Of a stretch of DNA of 64,000 nucleotides, positions 18,577-27,484 are shown in pieces (position 1 is the stretch's first letter; every line of letters begins with the position of its first letter). The stretch comes from Halosimplex aquaticum (GTDB lineage: Archaea; Halobacteriota; Halobacteria; Halobacteriales; Haloarculaceae), in contig NZ_CP118158.1 in NCBI RefSeq assembly GCF_028747785.1, positions 558,001 through 622,000 of the forward strand, read 5' to 3'. Both the position numbers and the translations under genes were made by a program. The notes beneath the pieces were generated by a model. It made no database searches. It was not told the DNA's origin and saw only the letters and a program-made list of their open reading frames with translations.

Positions 18577-19365
18577 CTACTCAAGGCGACCGAGCGCTTC
18601 CTCAGCGGTCGCACCGTCGTGAACGATCGCTTTCAGCGCCGAGACCATGCCGGCAGGATCGTCGTGTTGCCAGACGTTCCGGCCGTAGATAGGGCCGGCC
18701 GATCCGGCCGCCACGGCTCCCTCAGTCATCTCGAGGACGTCGTGGTCGCGCTCGGCCTTCGGGCCGCCGGCGACGTAGACCGGGCACGGGGAATTAGCGA
18801 CGACCGGCTCGAACGCCTCCGAGCTACCGGGGTAGTAGAGCTTCAGCATGTCCGGACCGAGTTCGGAGCCTATCCGACCCGCTTGCTCGATGAACGACGC
18901 GTCGAGGTCGTCCGTGATGCGGGGCCCCCAGAGGGTCGGTTCGAGGACGACCGAGAGGTCGTGGTTCCGCCCCTCGGCCGCGACCCGGGCGGCGAATTCG
19001 AGGTTGTCCCCGAGGACGTCCGGGTTTTCGCGCCCGTAAATAACACACACCTTGACCGCGTCTGCCCCGGCCCGGTCGGCCTGTTCGAGGCTGAACGCCT
19101 GTCGGTGGATCTCGTTCGCGCCCTGATGACCCGGGAGCGTCGAGTCGTGGATGATATCCAGCGTGCCGATCTTGTAGACGTCGGGGTACTCCGCGAACAC
19201 GTCTTCGTACTGCTCGAGGAACGGAACGCTGGCGAGGACTCCGTCCGGTTCGCCTTCGAGGACGCGTTCGAGCGTCGCGCGGCGGTCTTCGAACCCGTCG
19301 AAGACCCCCCAGTGTAGCCCGTGATCCAGTGCGACGACGACAGCATCGCCTAAAGTGCCACTCAT
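18577..19365 (-). CDS. Class I aldolase of the FbaB/DhnA/LsrF (DeoC-like) family
   Basis: The 262-residue protein is a (beta/alpha)8 Schiff-base aldolase: LDHG (13-16), a DAVKVCVIYG strand near 102-111, and the Schiff-base lysine in DMLKLYYPG (K175), followed by VYVAGGPK near 192 and the phosphate-binding GSAGPIYGRN. Relatives include archaeal fructose-bisphosphate aldolase, LsrF thiolase and 2-amino-3,7-dideoxy-heptulosonate synthase. Coupling to a TIM paralogue and proximity to a DUF1537 kinase suggest cleavage or decarboxylation of a phosphorylated oxo-acid sugar. A TATA-like TATTAAATAACT (19395-19406) precedes the ATG. Confidence 0.85.
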   Translation of the reverse strand: MSGTLGDAVVVALDHGLHWGVFDGFEDRRATLERVLEGEPDGVLASVPFLEQYEDVFAEYPDVYKIGTLDIIHDSTLPGHQGANEIHRQAFSLEQADRAGADAVKVCVIYGRENPDVLGDNLEFAARVAAEGRNHDLSVVLEPTLWGPRITDDLDASFIEQAGRIGSELGPDMLKLYYPGSSEAFEPVVANSPCPVYVAGGPKAERDHDVLEMTEGAVAAGSAGPIYGRNVWQHDDPAGMVSALKAIVHDGATAEEALGRLE

Positions 19366-19394
19366 GCTAGCTTCAATGAAGAAAGGCCGCAGAG

Positions 19395-19406
19395 TATTAA
19401 ATAACT
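19395..19406 (-). promoter_or_regulatory. TATA box of the aldolase-isomerase operon
   Basis: On the minus strand AGTTATTTAATA is centred about 35 bases before the ATG at 19365. Confidence 0.5.
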
Positions 19407-19621
19407 ATTTCCATTCCACGATCCGCTGCCGACTAGCAAACGGACGGTCGAATCCGTGAACTCCGGTCAGCGCAGAGCCAGCCGACGGCCTCTCGGTCGT
19501 CCCGTTCCGTGACCGAGTGGCACACTCATGCGGAGCAGGGCGCCGCTACACGGGAGAGATGATCGATCCGCGGCAGTCGACAGGTGACTGGCCACGCCGA
19601 TCGAATCGGAGGAACCGCCGC

Positions 19622-20470
19622 TCAATCGCTGCTCACGATCCGCTCGGTACTCTCCTGGACGTTTTCGACGTCGAAGACCCGGTCTTCCCAGTCGGACCGG
19701 AAGATTTCCGACTTCGCCTCCCTGATCGCCTGCTGCGCCCCGTCGGAGAACGGGAAGTCCGTGAAGCCGAAGATGATTCCGAACTCGATACGCAGGTGGC
19801 CGAACAGCATCTCCCGGGCGGCGTCCTCGGGGACGCCCATCTCGACGACGTGTTCGTAGCCCTCTCGTAGGACGGTGAGGCACGTGCCCAGGAGCGTCTC
19901 GACGAGGGCGGGTTCGAGGATCGCCATCTGTTCGGTCGTCACGCGGTGGGCGTCCCGGACGGGCGCGTAGATGTCCCTGGCGATCGTCTCACCTTTCGCG
20001 TAGTCGTCTTCGGGGCCCTGATGGAGTGCACAGACGATGTCCTGAACGTCACGACCTTGCCCGCCGAACCAATCGGGGGAATCGTCGTCCATGTCTGTAT
20101 CGGCCGTGAAGAAGGACGGATGGCACGGATGCGTCAAGAAATACGTGACGTCTTCGCGGCCGTGGAGGACATCTGCGTACGCGGCCGCCGGGTCCAGCAA
20201 GATTACCACGGCCCCGGAGTCGAGCTTCGGGACTACGTCCTCGGAAATCGCCCCGATCAGCTCGTCGGGGACGGCCATGATCACGACATCCGTTCCCGCA
20301 AGCGCTTCGTCTGGAGAGGAAGCGTCGACGCCCCGTTCGGCCAGACGTTCCTGTCCCTCCTCGCTCGGTTCGACACAACGCACGTCGTAGGCGGGATCGT
20401 CCCGTATCTGGTCGACGATCCGACAGCCCATCTTCCCGCCTGCACCCATGACTGTGACTGACTCAGGCAT
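19622..20470 (-). CDS. NAD-dependent dehydrogenase with phosphogluconate-dehydrogenase-type C terminus, apionate oxidoisomerase-like
   Basis: The 282-residue protein has an N-terminal Rossmann domain (VTVMGAGGKMG, G9-G15), a conserved FLTHPCHPSFF segment (111-121), and an all-helical C-terminal domain (TTEQMAILEPALVETLLGTCLTVLREGYEHVVE split over about 180-210). This architecture is shared by D-apionate oxidoisomerase (ApnO), which converts D-apionate to 3-oxo-isoapionate. The DUF1537 kinase gene immediately upstream on the same strand is the partner expected in that pathway. The substrate is inferred; another acid sugar is possible. It has its own TATA-like box at 20496-20508. Confidence 0.75.
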   Translation of the reverse strand: MPESVTVMGAGGKMGCRIVDQIRDDPAYDVRCVEPSEEGQERLAERGVDASSPDEALAGTDVVIMAVPDELIGAISEDVVPKLDSGAVVILLDPAAAYADVLHGREDVTYFLTHPCHPSFFTADTDMDDDSPDWFGGQGRDVQDIVCALHQGPEDDYAKGETIARDIYAPVRDAHRVTTEQMAILEPALVETLLGTCLTVLREGYEHVVEMGVPEDAAREMLFGHLRIEFGIIFGFTDFPFSDGAQQAIREAKSEIFRSDWEDRVFDVENVQESTERIVSSD

Positions 20471-20495
20471 ACTCTATTTGAGAACGAGAGTTGAC

Positions 20496-20508
20496 CAATA
20501 TAATAATT
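20496..20508 (-). promoter_or_regulatory. TATA box of the oxidoisomerase-like gene
   Basis: On the minus strand AATTATTATATTG is centred about 32 bases before the ATG at 20470, so this gene can be transcribed separately from the kinase gene 97 bases upstream. Confidence 0.5.
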
Positions 20509-20567
20509 GTGTTCGGGCGCATCGCCTCCACTCACTGCTCGCGGCTAGAGGTCGATCCCAGCCGCGG

Positions 20568-21983
20568 TTATTCCGCTCCGGCCAGTTCGCCTCCGTCTCG
20601 AACGAGACCGAAGTAGTCCGCCTGGCCGACCTGTCCGCCTTTGAGCGCGATTTCGAGCCCGTCGAATCGGTCGTCCTCGGAAGACGCTCGACAGAGCGGA
20701 CCGCCGGGAGCCAACGGCGTCAGCAGTTCGAGCGCGTAGACGTCGAGCGCTGGGGCGGCGTACCCGCTCGTGTCCCCGCCGGCGACACACACTCGATCGA
20801 CGGTGGTCCGTTCGAGGACCTCGCGGAGGATCGCCCCCTGTTCGCGGCCGAGGCGTGAACCGATTGCCGTCTCGTCTAGCTGCAACTCCGCGGCTCTCTT
20901 TTCTGTCTCGGCGATACGCTCGTCGTTCGGCCCCCGAGCGGAATAGAGGATCACGCTCCGACCGGCGTCGATACTCTCGATGGCTGCCTGAACGGCCGCC
21001 TGTCTTTCGTCTCCGGCGACAGCGTCATCGATCAGGCGGGTCGAATCGAGTCGGTGCCCGTCGAATCCGTGCTCTAGCGCCCAGTCGATCTGTTCGGCCG
21101 TGACTGGCGAAGCGCTGCCCGACACGATCACTGTCGGGATCTCCTGCGGAAGCGTCTCAGTCGAACGGGTTTCGGCGAGGTCGCCCGTCGCTTGCAGGTA
21201 GTCGGTAATCGCGTACTCGAGGCCGGAGGAGCCGACGGTGAAGACCGTTTCCGGTCGGCTGACGCAGTACTCCCAGACGAGTTCGCCGACGGTCGATTGA
21301 TGTTCCTCGGCCACGGTATCGAAGAACACGACATCGGCGTCGTCCCGTATCGTCGTAAACGCATCCCGAGGAGAACCTGACTCCGCCCCCTCTATGTCCA
21401 GGAGGTCGACGAGCCCGATGTCTTTCGCCGTCTGCTCGGCGAGATGTTCCCGGAGGTCGGCTTCCTCCATGGGCGTTACCGGATGGTCTTTCATCGTCGG
21501 ATGGCGGTCGAGACGATACGTTTCTCCGTCGACTGTCGCGAACAGGTTACCGAACGCGACGTACCGTCCACGTGGATGGAGGTCGGGCGCCGCGACGACG
21601 ATCGGAACCGTCGACGAAGCGAATACGTTCGTGCCCAGATCGATCGCGTGTCCGATGCTTCCCACGTCGGGCGCGGAGTCGAACGTCGAGCACACTTTGT
21701 AGTGGAACAGTTCGGAATCGAACTGTCGCAACTGCTCGAATACGGGGGGGAGCGCCTCGTCCATCTCCGCTGGCGTCATGCTTCGACTCGTTCCGGCGAC
21801 CCCGATCGCGTCCACGTTCTCGAACGCTTCGAGGTCCTCCTCGGTCGGAGGCTCGAAGAATAACACTGTCTGCATCCCGTTCAACGCGAGCGACTCCATC
21901 ACGTCGGTCGATCCGGTGAGATCGTCGCCGTAGAACGTAAGGTGGACGTCGATACTCCTCTCGTCTGTCGTATCGGGTTCCAT
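20568..21983 (-). CDS. DUF1537 four-carbon acid-sugar kinase family protein (OiaK/OtnK-like)
   Basis: The 471-residue protein has both DUF1537 halves. The N-terminal domain has FYGDDLTGSTD (17-27), HYKVCSTFDSAP near 94 and DRHPTMKDHPVTPM near 158. The C-terminal nucleotide-binding domain has VSGSASPVTAEQI near 289, AGGDTSG near 400 and IALKGGQVGQADYFG near 448. Family members phosphorylate oxidised acid sugars (for example 3-oxo-isoapionate or 2-oxo-tetronate). Its ATG lies 11 bases after the stop of the metallo-hydrolase gene, so both are cotranscribed. The pathway assignment is inference from the neighbours. Confidence 0.85.
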   Translation of the reverse strand: MEPDTTDERSIDVHLTFYGDDLTGSTDVMESLALNGMQTVLFFEPPTEEDLEAFENVDAIGVAGTSRSMTPAEMDEALPPVFEQLRQFDSELFHYKVCSTFDSAPDVGSIGHAIDLGTNVFASSTVPIVVAAPDLHPRGRYVAFGNLFATVDGETYRLDRHPTMKDHPVTPMEEADLREHLAEQTAKDIGLVDLLDIEGAESGSPRDAFTTIRDDADVVFFDTVAEEHQSTVGELVWEYCVSRPETVFTVGSSGLEYAITDYLQATGDLAETRSTETLPQEIPTVIVSGSASPVTAEQIDWALEHGFDGHRLDSTRLIDDAVAGDERQAAVQAAIESIDAGRSVILYSARGPNDERIAETEKRAAELQLDETAIGSRLGREQGAILREVLERTTVDRVCVAGGDTSGYAAPALDVYALELLTPLAPGGPLCRASSEDDRFDGLEIALKGGQVGQADYFGLVRDGGELAGAE

Positions 21984-21994
21984 GACTGTATGGG

Positions 21995-22849
21995 TTAGAT
22001 ACTGCGAAGGGGTACGATCCCGCTTTCGCCGACGTTAATTCGGTCTCCGACGCGAATCACGTCCATTGTCCGCGGATACGGATGCGACGCGATGTGATCG
22101 TGCAGTCCTTTCGGATCGGCTTCGACGTTTTTCCACATGTCGTAGTGACACGGGAGCAGCCGATCTAGCTGAAGTTGATTTGCCGACTCGACGACCTGGT
22201 CTTCGTCTTGATACCAGTCGACTCGCCGGGAGCAATCGTCTTCGGGCACGTAGAGGTGCCCTCGGGTGCCAAACGCGAGCGTTCCGTCGTCGATATCGAA
22301 CTCTTCTCCGATCGCTTCGAACTCCTCGCCCGGCCGAGCGTCGCCCGCATTGAAGAAGGTCCCCGATTCGTGTTCGATGACGTACCCGACTGACTCGATC
22401 GCGTCGGGGTCGTTCGTCCGCCGAACGTGTACTGTGAGATCACCGAACTCGATCGAGGAACCGTGTTCGACGACGTGGCGCCGGTCATCAGGTCCGCGTA
22501 TCTCTCCCTCGTAGTCCGGGTCTCGGTATCCCGAACGTGGAGTGTACAAATGCGCACCTGTATTCTCCAGTATCGGACGGTAGGATGGTGGATGCATGTG
22601 ATCCAAGTGCTCGTGGGTGACGAGAACTCCATCACAGATCGTCGCGTCATCGGGGTCCATCGCGACCGGGTTCATCCGGATCGTCCACGGTGGATCGCCG
22701 TTGCCGAAATACGGGTCGATGTAGAGTGTCGTCTCGCTCGATCGGACGACAAAACTGTTACAGCCCATGTACCAGACAGAAAGCGATTCAGGCGTTACTG
22801 CCTCGATCTCTTGGGAGACAAACCAGTCTCCCCAGTTCGATTCGACCAT
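21995..22849 (-). CDS. MBL-fold metallo-hydrolase, UlaG-like, possible sugar lactonase
   Basis: The 284-residue protein carries the metallo-beta-lactamase signature THEHLDHMH (H79, H81, D83, H84), a later GDARP aspartate near 180, and a C-terminal CHYDMWKN histidine near 248. The CHYDMW-type end and WYMGCNSFVV start resemble UlaG (L-ascorbate-6-phosphate lactonase) relatives. Directly ahead of an acid-sugar kinase gene, hydrolysis of a sugar lactone to the free acid is the simplest reading. The promoter is at 22874-22884. Confidence 0.85.
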   Translation of the reverse strand: MVESNWGDWFVSQEIEAVTPESLSVWYMGCNSFVVRSSETTLYIDPYFGNGDPPWTIRMNPVAMDPDDATICDGVLVTHEHLDHMHPPSYRPILENTGAHLYTPRSGYRDPDYEGEIRGPDDRRHVVEHGSSIEFGDLTVHVRRTNDPDAIESVGYVIEHESGTFFNAGDARPGEEFEAIGEEFDIDDGTLAFGTRGHLYVPEDDCSRRVDWYQDEDQVVESANQLQLDRLLPCHYDMWKNVEADPKGLHDHIASHPYPRTMDVIRVGDRINVGESGIVPLRSI

Positions 22850-22873
22850 TGATGTGCACCAAACGGGTGTTAC

Positions 22874-22884
22874 TATTAAACTAT
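22874..22884 (-). promoter_or_regulatory. TATA box of the metallo-hydrolase-kinase operon
   Basis: On the minus strand ATAGTTTAATA is centred about 30 bases before the ATG at 22849, consistent with a leaderless or near-leaderless transcript. Confidence 0.55.
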
Positions 22885-24530
22885 TTTGGGGAAGTGAAGT
22901 ACGAGACGCGTGAATCCTCGAAACTCATGAGTTCAGGTGAAATCAGTTCAAAATAATTTAACCAAGGATTCAGCCGAGCGTTTTCGACTGCAGTCATTTG
23001 CTGGCCAGCGGAAGACTCGCTAGGTAACAGACGAGATAGCATCTGGAGACGGGACCTGCAGACCCTCTGAAAATCTGATCTGTAGGGACGGCACTGTCCC
23101 TCGACAACGGCCGCTTCAGGTCTGGTTCGCCTATTCGAACTGGAGGACTCGACAGAGGATTTCAGTTAACTACTGATGAACCGCCCCTCACATCGGTGAG
23201 ATGAAAATCGATAGTCCGCCGTGAAACAGCTAGAGACAGAGGATTGAGGCTGACAGACACGCCGACCAGGTGTTTGACCCGAAGCGGATCGTCAATACAT
23301 CGCTGTCGGTAGTAGGCAATCCAACCTATTGGTCGGTACGACCACCCGAGGTTCAACAATAGTGAATATTGTGGGCCTGAGAAGTGCGAACACGCGAAGT
23401 AGAAGGTAGACACGTACTCGGCCAGGTAGCCTTCCCCGCGGTTCCAACCCCTGATTACACATATACTAGTGTAATTACGATCAGACCCATACCCAGCTTC
23501 CGGTGATTGACGAGCGCGTTCCTCCGGACCGAACCAAGTTCCACGAGCCCCACAGTCACGAACCCTCGTTCATCACAACGAGCGAGAAGGCGAGAAGTGG
23601 CACGTTGATAGTGAATACATGATGGGACGATGGCAGACGATCGATCTCGGAAATCCGAGGTCTATACAATCACATCATAATTCTAGTATCAATACTGGGG
23701 TTGCCATACGTATCAGGGATCAATCGAGAGGGATTGGATGTACAAACCGAGACCGCCTGCTTCACGGAAACGGATATCGCTCGGTCACAAGCCGTCGTTG
23801 GGCAGCTATCGTCACTCGATCGCAGAAGACGTCCATGGCAACGATTCACCCACCAGCGAGGATTCAAGGATTGTCTCGACCATCGTTACAGAAAGCAGAT
23901 CGATGTCCGCCGGAAGATCCCGAGAACGACGAAAATACTCGGGGATAGAGAAATTCGGCATCATGTTCATCGTCATATTTGCCGAGTTTCCTGAGAAAGG
24001 TTTCTGTGAGTGCCGTGGTAAGTGTCAAGAAGAGCCGAACGTGCGGAAATCGGTTCTTGCCGATCCAATCGCAGTGTACAGCCAATAATTCTGGTCGCCG
24101 ATCCGAATCTCACTCTCGTCAACCGCAACCTGGTTCACGATTCGCTATCGCCGAGGTGTAGATCGCCTTTCTGCACCCAGTTGTGGACGACTCTACGATT
24201 CTAATCGATGCCCGAAATATCAAAATCATATATTGTTATCAGTATTGTTATTATGGTCTGTGCAGCTAACTACCAACCTACATTCTTCCCTCGGGTGTCC
24301 GTTCTCGATCCACGAGATCGAAATTGTCTTGGCTGTCCTGGGGGCCGGGGTGACCAAAGTCACTTACTCACGATCACCAATCGCAGTGGCAATACCTATC
24401 GGGTGGGAGATATCTAATACGCGACTCAACGTGTCGGCAAACCATATGCATTGAGTGGTCCGGACTCAACATCTGTATAGAGCCAGCACATATACGACTG
24501 CATCAATCCGCTCTAAGCGGGTATCGACGC
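22885..24530. other. Decayed accessory stretch without intact genes
   Basis: About 1.6 kb of lower-GC DNA with only short frames on both strands. Around 23830-24090 overlapping frames contain pieces such as HRYRKQIDV and IMFIVIFAEF that could be a shattered transposase end (YR-x-R and hydrophobic tail of DDE enzymes), but stops and shifts prevent any firm call. It separates the sugar island from the accessory zone. Confidence 0.4.
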
Positions 24531-24532
24531 TG

Positions 24533-24792
24533 GTGGTCTGACCGCGACGACACACTGTACGCCAACGGCTCTTACGAACGGGCTCGATACTGGACCAGTG
24601 CCCGGACAGCGACTCGGGATCAGTCGGACTGAAGCTCGGCAAGCAGTTGCGCGCTAGACCGCGGTCCACGAGATCGGCCACGTGCTAAATATCGGCGAGG
24701 CAGCCGACAGGAATCTGGACGCCGACCCGGCACTCGAAGCGGTCTACAGTAGTGGTGTGAACGGCTATACTACTGAGGAGATGTTTGACTGA
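24533..24792 (+). pseudogene. Remnant of a haloarchaeal metalloprotease-like gene
   Basis: One frame reads GGLTATTHC, a stop TAG at 24655-24657, then TAVHEIGHVLNIGEAADRN and ends GYTTEEMFD-stop at 24792. HEIGH is a zinc-protease HExxH motif, and the HxxxNIGEADD context is typical of haloarchaeal secreted or phage-like metallopeptidases. The in-frame stop just before the motif and the lack of a start mark it as dead. Confidence 0.5.
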
Positions 24793-25054
24793 CCTCGTAC
24801 GTTAGTCTGCTAATGAGGTTCGAAGCGGTCTAGAACTCTACCCTGATCTCGACAAGGTCGACGATGCATACCCGCTTGTCACTGAATCCCCCCACATATC
24901 GTCGAGTATTGTTCTATCACAGGAGGGCAAACCGGGTTCTTTCGGTACATAGCGCTATAGCCGTTTCAATATAACTACTAGTGGTGGTTGGTAGCAAGGA
25001 ACAATATTGAGTGTTTACACTCGTTCACCCCACGTCAATCGCCGGGTGAAAACC

Positions 25055-25228
25055 ATGAGTACTGCACACAAACTCGATTGTGAAGCCGCAGAGAACGATT
25101 GCCGGTTTATTATCCAATCGGAGAACGAACAGGAGGCGATCGAATTAGCCAAGAATCACATGAAGGAGGGCCACGGGAAGGACTTCACCGAGGAAGAACT
25201 CCGACGTGAACACCTGCAAGTGGTGTAG
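25055..25228 (+). CDS. DUF1059 family small protein
   Basis: The 57-residue protein has the DUF1059 pattern: CEAAENDCRFIIQSENEQEAIELAKNH spread over residues 9-35, then HMKEGHGKDFTEEELR. The usual two-cysteine start and the H-x-x-E-H-G pair are present. The function of the family is unknown. It ends 8 bases before a methyltransferase gene, so the two are one transcript. The ATG at 25055 is preferred to an upstream in-frame start at 25007 because family members begin just before the first cysteine. Confidence 0.8.
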   Translation: MSTAHKLDCEAAENDCRFIIQSENEQEAIELAKNHMKEGHGKDFTEEELRREHLQVV

Positions 25229-25236
25229 GGAAGACC

Positions 25237-26319
25237 ATGACAACAGAAACCCGAACGGAGGTGGGCGCGATGGACGACCAGAAGCTGTCCGAGCTCGTCG
25301 AAACATCGCTCACCGACCTCGGTGCGACGATCCACGCCGCGCTGGTCGTCATCGGCGACGAACTCGGGCTCTACACGGCACTGGACGAGGACGGGCCGGT
25401 CACGTCCGCCGAGCTGGCCGGAAACACAGCTACCGCAGAACGCTACGTCCGTGAGTGGCTGCGCTCGCAGGCCGCCGGTGGGTACGTGACGTACGACCCC
25501 GAGACCGACCGATACGATCTCTCGCCCGAGCAGGCGTACGTCTTGGCCACGAAGGACAGTCCGGTGTTCATGCCGGGGGCGTTTCAGCTGGTCGCGTCCG
25601 CGGCCAAGATCGAACCCGAACTCCGCGAGGCGTTCCGAACCGGCGACGGAATCGGCTGGCACGAACACGACGAGGACGTGTTTCACGGCACTGAACGGTT
25701 CTTCGGTCCGTCCTACGGGGCCTATCTCCTGGACTGGATCGCTGCGCTCGACGGCGTAGAGGAGACACTGAAGTCTGGCGGCCGGATCGCCGACGTCGGG
25801 TGTGGCCACGGCGCGCCGACGCTCCGCATGGCTGAAGCGTATCCAAACTCGACCGTCGTCGGCATCGACTATCACGAAGCCTCTATCGCGGTGGCACGCG
25901 AACGGGCAGAATCCGCAGGGGTTGCGGACCGCGTCAGCTTCGAAGTAGCGACTGCATCAGAGTACAGTGGACCCGACTACGACCTCGTGACGATGTTCAA
26001 TTGCTTCCACGACATGGGAGATCCCATCGGTGTCGCGGCTCACGTCCGAGAGACGCTCACCGACGACGGAACGTGGATGCTTGTCGAACCCTACGCAGCG
26101 GATCTAGTGGAAGACAATTTCACCCCGTTTGGCCGCCTCGCATACGCTATCTCGACCGTAGCCTGTACGCCGAATTCGCTCAGTCAAGCGGTCGGCTACG
26201 GGCTCGGCGCCCAAGCGGGAGAGGAACGAACCCGGGAAGTCGTCACCGAAGGCGGACTCACACGCTTCCGCCGGGCGGCCGAGACCCCGACCAGTCTGGT
26301 CTTCGAAGCGAAGCCGTGA
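25237..26319 (+). CDS. SAM-dependent methyltransferase with N-terminal winged helix
   Basis: The 360-residue protein starts with a winged-helix dimerisation domain (about 14-95: HAALVVIGDELGLYTAL, TAERYVREWLRSQAAGGYV), as in small-molecule O-methyltransferases and the Rv2258c type. A Rossmann methyltransferase domain follows, with motif I IADVGCGHGAPT (about 185-196), acidic VGIDYHEAS near 208 and MFNCFHDM near 252. The substrate is unknown. ATG 25237 opens the frame; ATG 25270 is also possible. It is paired with the DUF1059 gene, an arrangement that suggests a joint role I cannot name. Confidence 0.85.
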   Translation: MTTETRTEVGAMDDQKLSELVETSLTDLGATIHAALVVIGDELGLYTALDEDGPVTSAELAGNTATAERYVREWLRSQAAGGYVTYDPETDRYDLSPEQAYVLATKDSPVFMPGAFQLVASAAKIEPELREAFRTGDGIGWHEHDEDVFHGTERFFGPSYGAYLLDWIAALDGVEETLKSGGRIADVGCGHGAPTLRMAEAYPNSTVVGIDYHEASIAVARERAESAGVADRVSFEVATASEYSGPDYDLVTMFNCFHDMGDPIGVAAHVRETLTDDGTWMLVEPYAADLVEDNFTPFGRLAYAISTVACTPNSLSQAVGYGLGAQAGEERTREVVTEGGLTRFRRAAETPTSLVFEAKP

Positions 26320-26384
26320 TAACTCTCACGCGACCTTTTTTCGACACTCCCCGAACGGTCGAAGATAGCGGTCTCACTACACCA

Positions 26385-26560
26385 GGTCGGATTTCGTCGG
26401 GACAACGAAAGTCGTCAAGGACGAACTGCTTGAAGGCCACCTCTCGAAAATAGACGGGAAATCAGCCGGTAGCACGGAATTCACGCTGCGCCCCCCGCAA
26501 TCCCGGTTAGATGAACTGTCCGATGACTGCGACGACTACAAATCCGGGCTCGTTGGGTGA
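26385..26560 (+). pseudogene. Acidic protein fragment, unrecognised
   Basis: A frame without a start reads SDFVGTTKVVKDELLEG through EFTLRPPQSRLDELSDD to a TGA at 26558. The composition is haloarchaeal and acidic, unlike random sequence, and it looks like the C-terminal piece of a larger protein. The rest of 26320-26978 shows no gene. Confidence 0.3.
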
Positions 26561-26978
26561 GCGGGTGACGCGCCCGGACGCGAATCATGGATATTGATCT
26601 GGTTCTGCGCGTCTTTGCGCTCTCCGTCGCCAACAAGTGACTGCCCCCACTGAGTAATTTGACTCGCCAATTGATGCTCGAATCCCAATGACCGATACGC
26701 GACCTGTATTCAGCAGACTCGCAGAATCACAGGATATGTCTGAACTCCGAACAGCCAGTCTGGTTCAGGCTAGCGGGTCTAAACACACAGTTACTAGTAG
26801 ATTCTGAGAATGGAACACCGTTTCCTGCAACGTCCCTGTACGGCTATTCGTTTACCACACTGATCTCCTATTAGTAGAATTTCTATCGTACTGGTAGGGT
26901 TTAGTTTGCTCAGTACAGAGAAGGAACCTACCGGCTACCTCAGGAAACGCTTTCCGTCGTCCATCACATATATCGAGT

Positions 26979-27200
26979 ATGTCCACGACCATCGCCACTC
27001 CCGACGCGGAGGAGACGTGCGTGTACTGTGATTCGTTAATTTTCGACCACGACCCCATCTGTGTCCGTGACTGTGAGGATAACTGTGGGTCGCCTGCATA
27101 CTTCTGTAACTATGCTTGTCTCTCGGCCTACATCGACGAAAACGACCTCACGACAGGCAATGCGTGTGAGTGGATGCCCGACCAGGATAGCTGCTGCTAA
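26979..27200 (+). CDS. Small cysteine-rich zinc-binding protein
   Basis: The 73-residue acidic protein has ordered cysteine pairs: CVYC (14-17), CVRDCEDNC (28-36), CNYAC (43-47) and a C-terminal CC. The first pairs form a likely treble-clef or zinc-ribbon site, as in the many small zinc-finger proteins of haloarchaea. No partner gene is adjacent. It could be a regulator or an RNA/protein-binding microprotein. Upstream sequence is A/T-rich, as expected of a promoter. Confidence 0.65.
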   Translation: MSTTIATPDAEETCVYCDSLIFDHDPICVRDCEDNCGSPAYFCNYACLSAYIDENDLTTGNACEWMPDQDSCC

Positions 27201-27484
27201 TCGGATACACTGTTCGATACGCACATCTACTGAGCAGCTATTGCGTTCAACACCTCGGTTAAGAGAACGCGAATCCGGAGATGATAGTCGGCACGCCCAA
27301 TATTAGAATTCTCGGCCCCAACCTGCGATAGTCCGGAAGATTCCGCTGTCTCAGTGCCTACTAGTAGTTCTGGAATGTGGAACACCGTTTTCACAGAAGT
27401 CCCTCTGAACGCGTGCGGTGGCGATAATAGGAGACTGTTAGTAGCACCGAGGAGCTACCCGGCGTTTGGCCACCCCGCCGGACA
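27201..27484. other. Intergenic stretch with no gene seen
   Basis: Short frames only. Sequence from about 27440 onwards begins to resemble the CbiL remnant described next. Confidence 0.4.

Noticed and set aside
23143-23170. GGACTCGACAGAGGATTTCAG resembling the tRNA-Ala 3' end
   Set aside because: The match is broken and could be chance; no element boundary is evident there.
23162-23413. Minus-strand frame that could be a transposase fragment
   Set aside because: No DDE or zinc motif, and no inverted repeats nearby.
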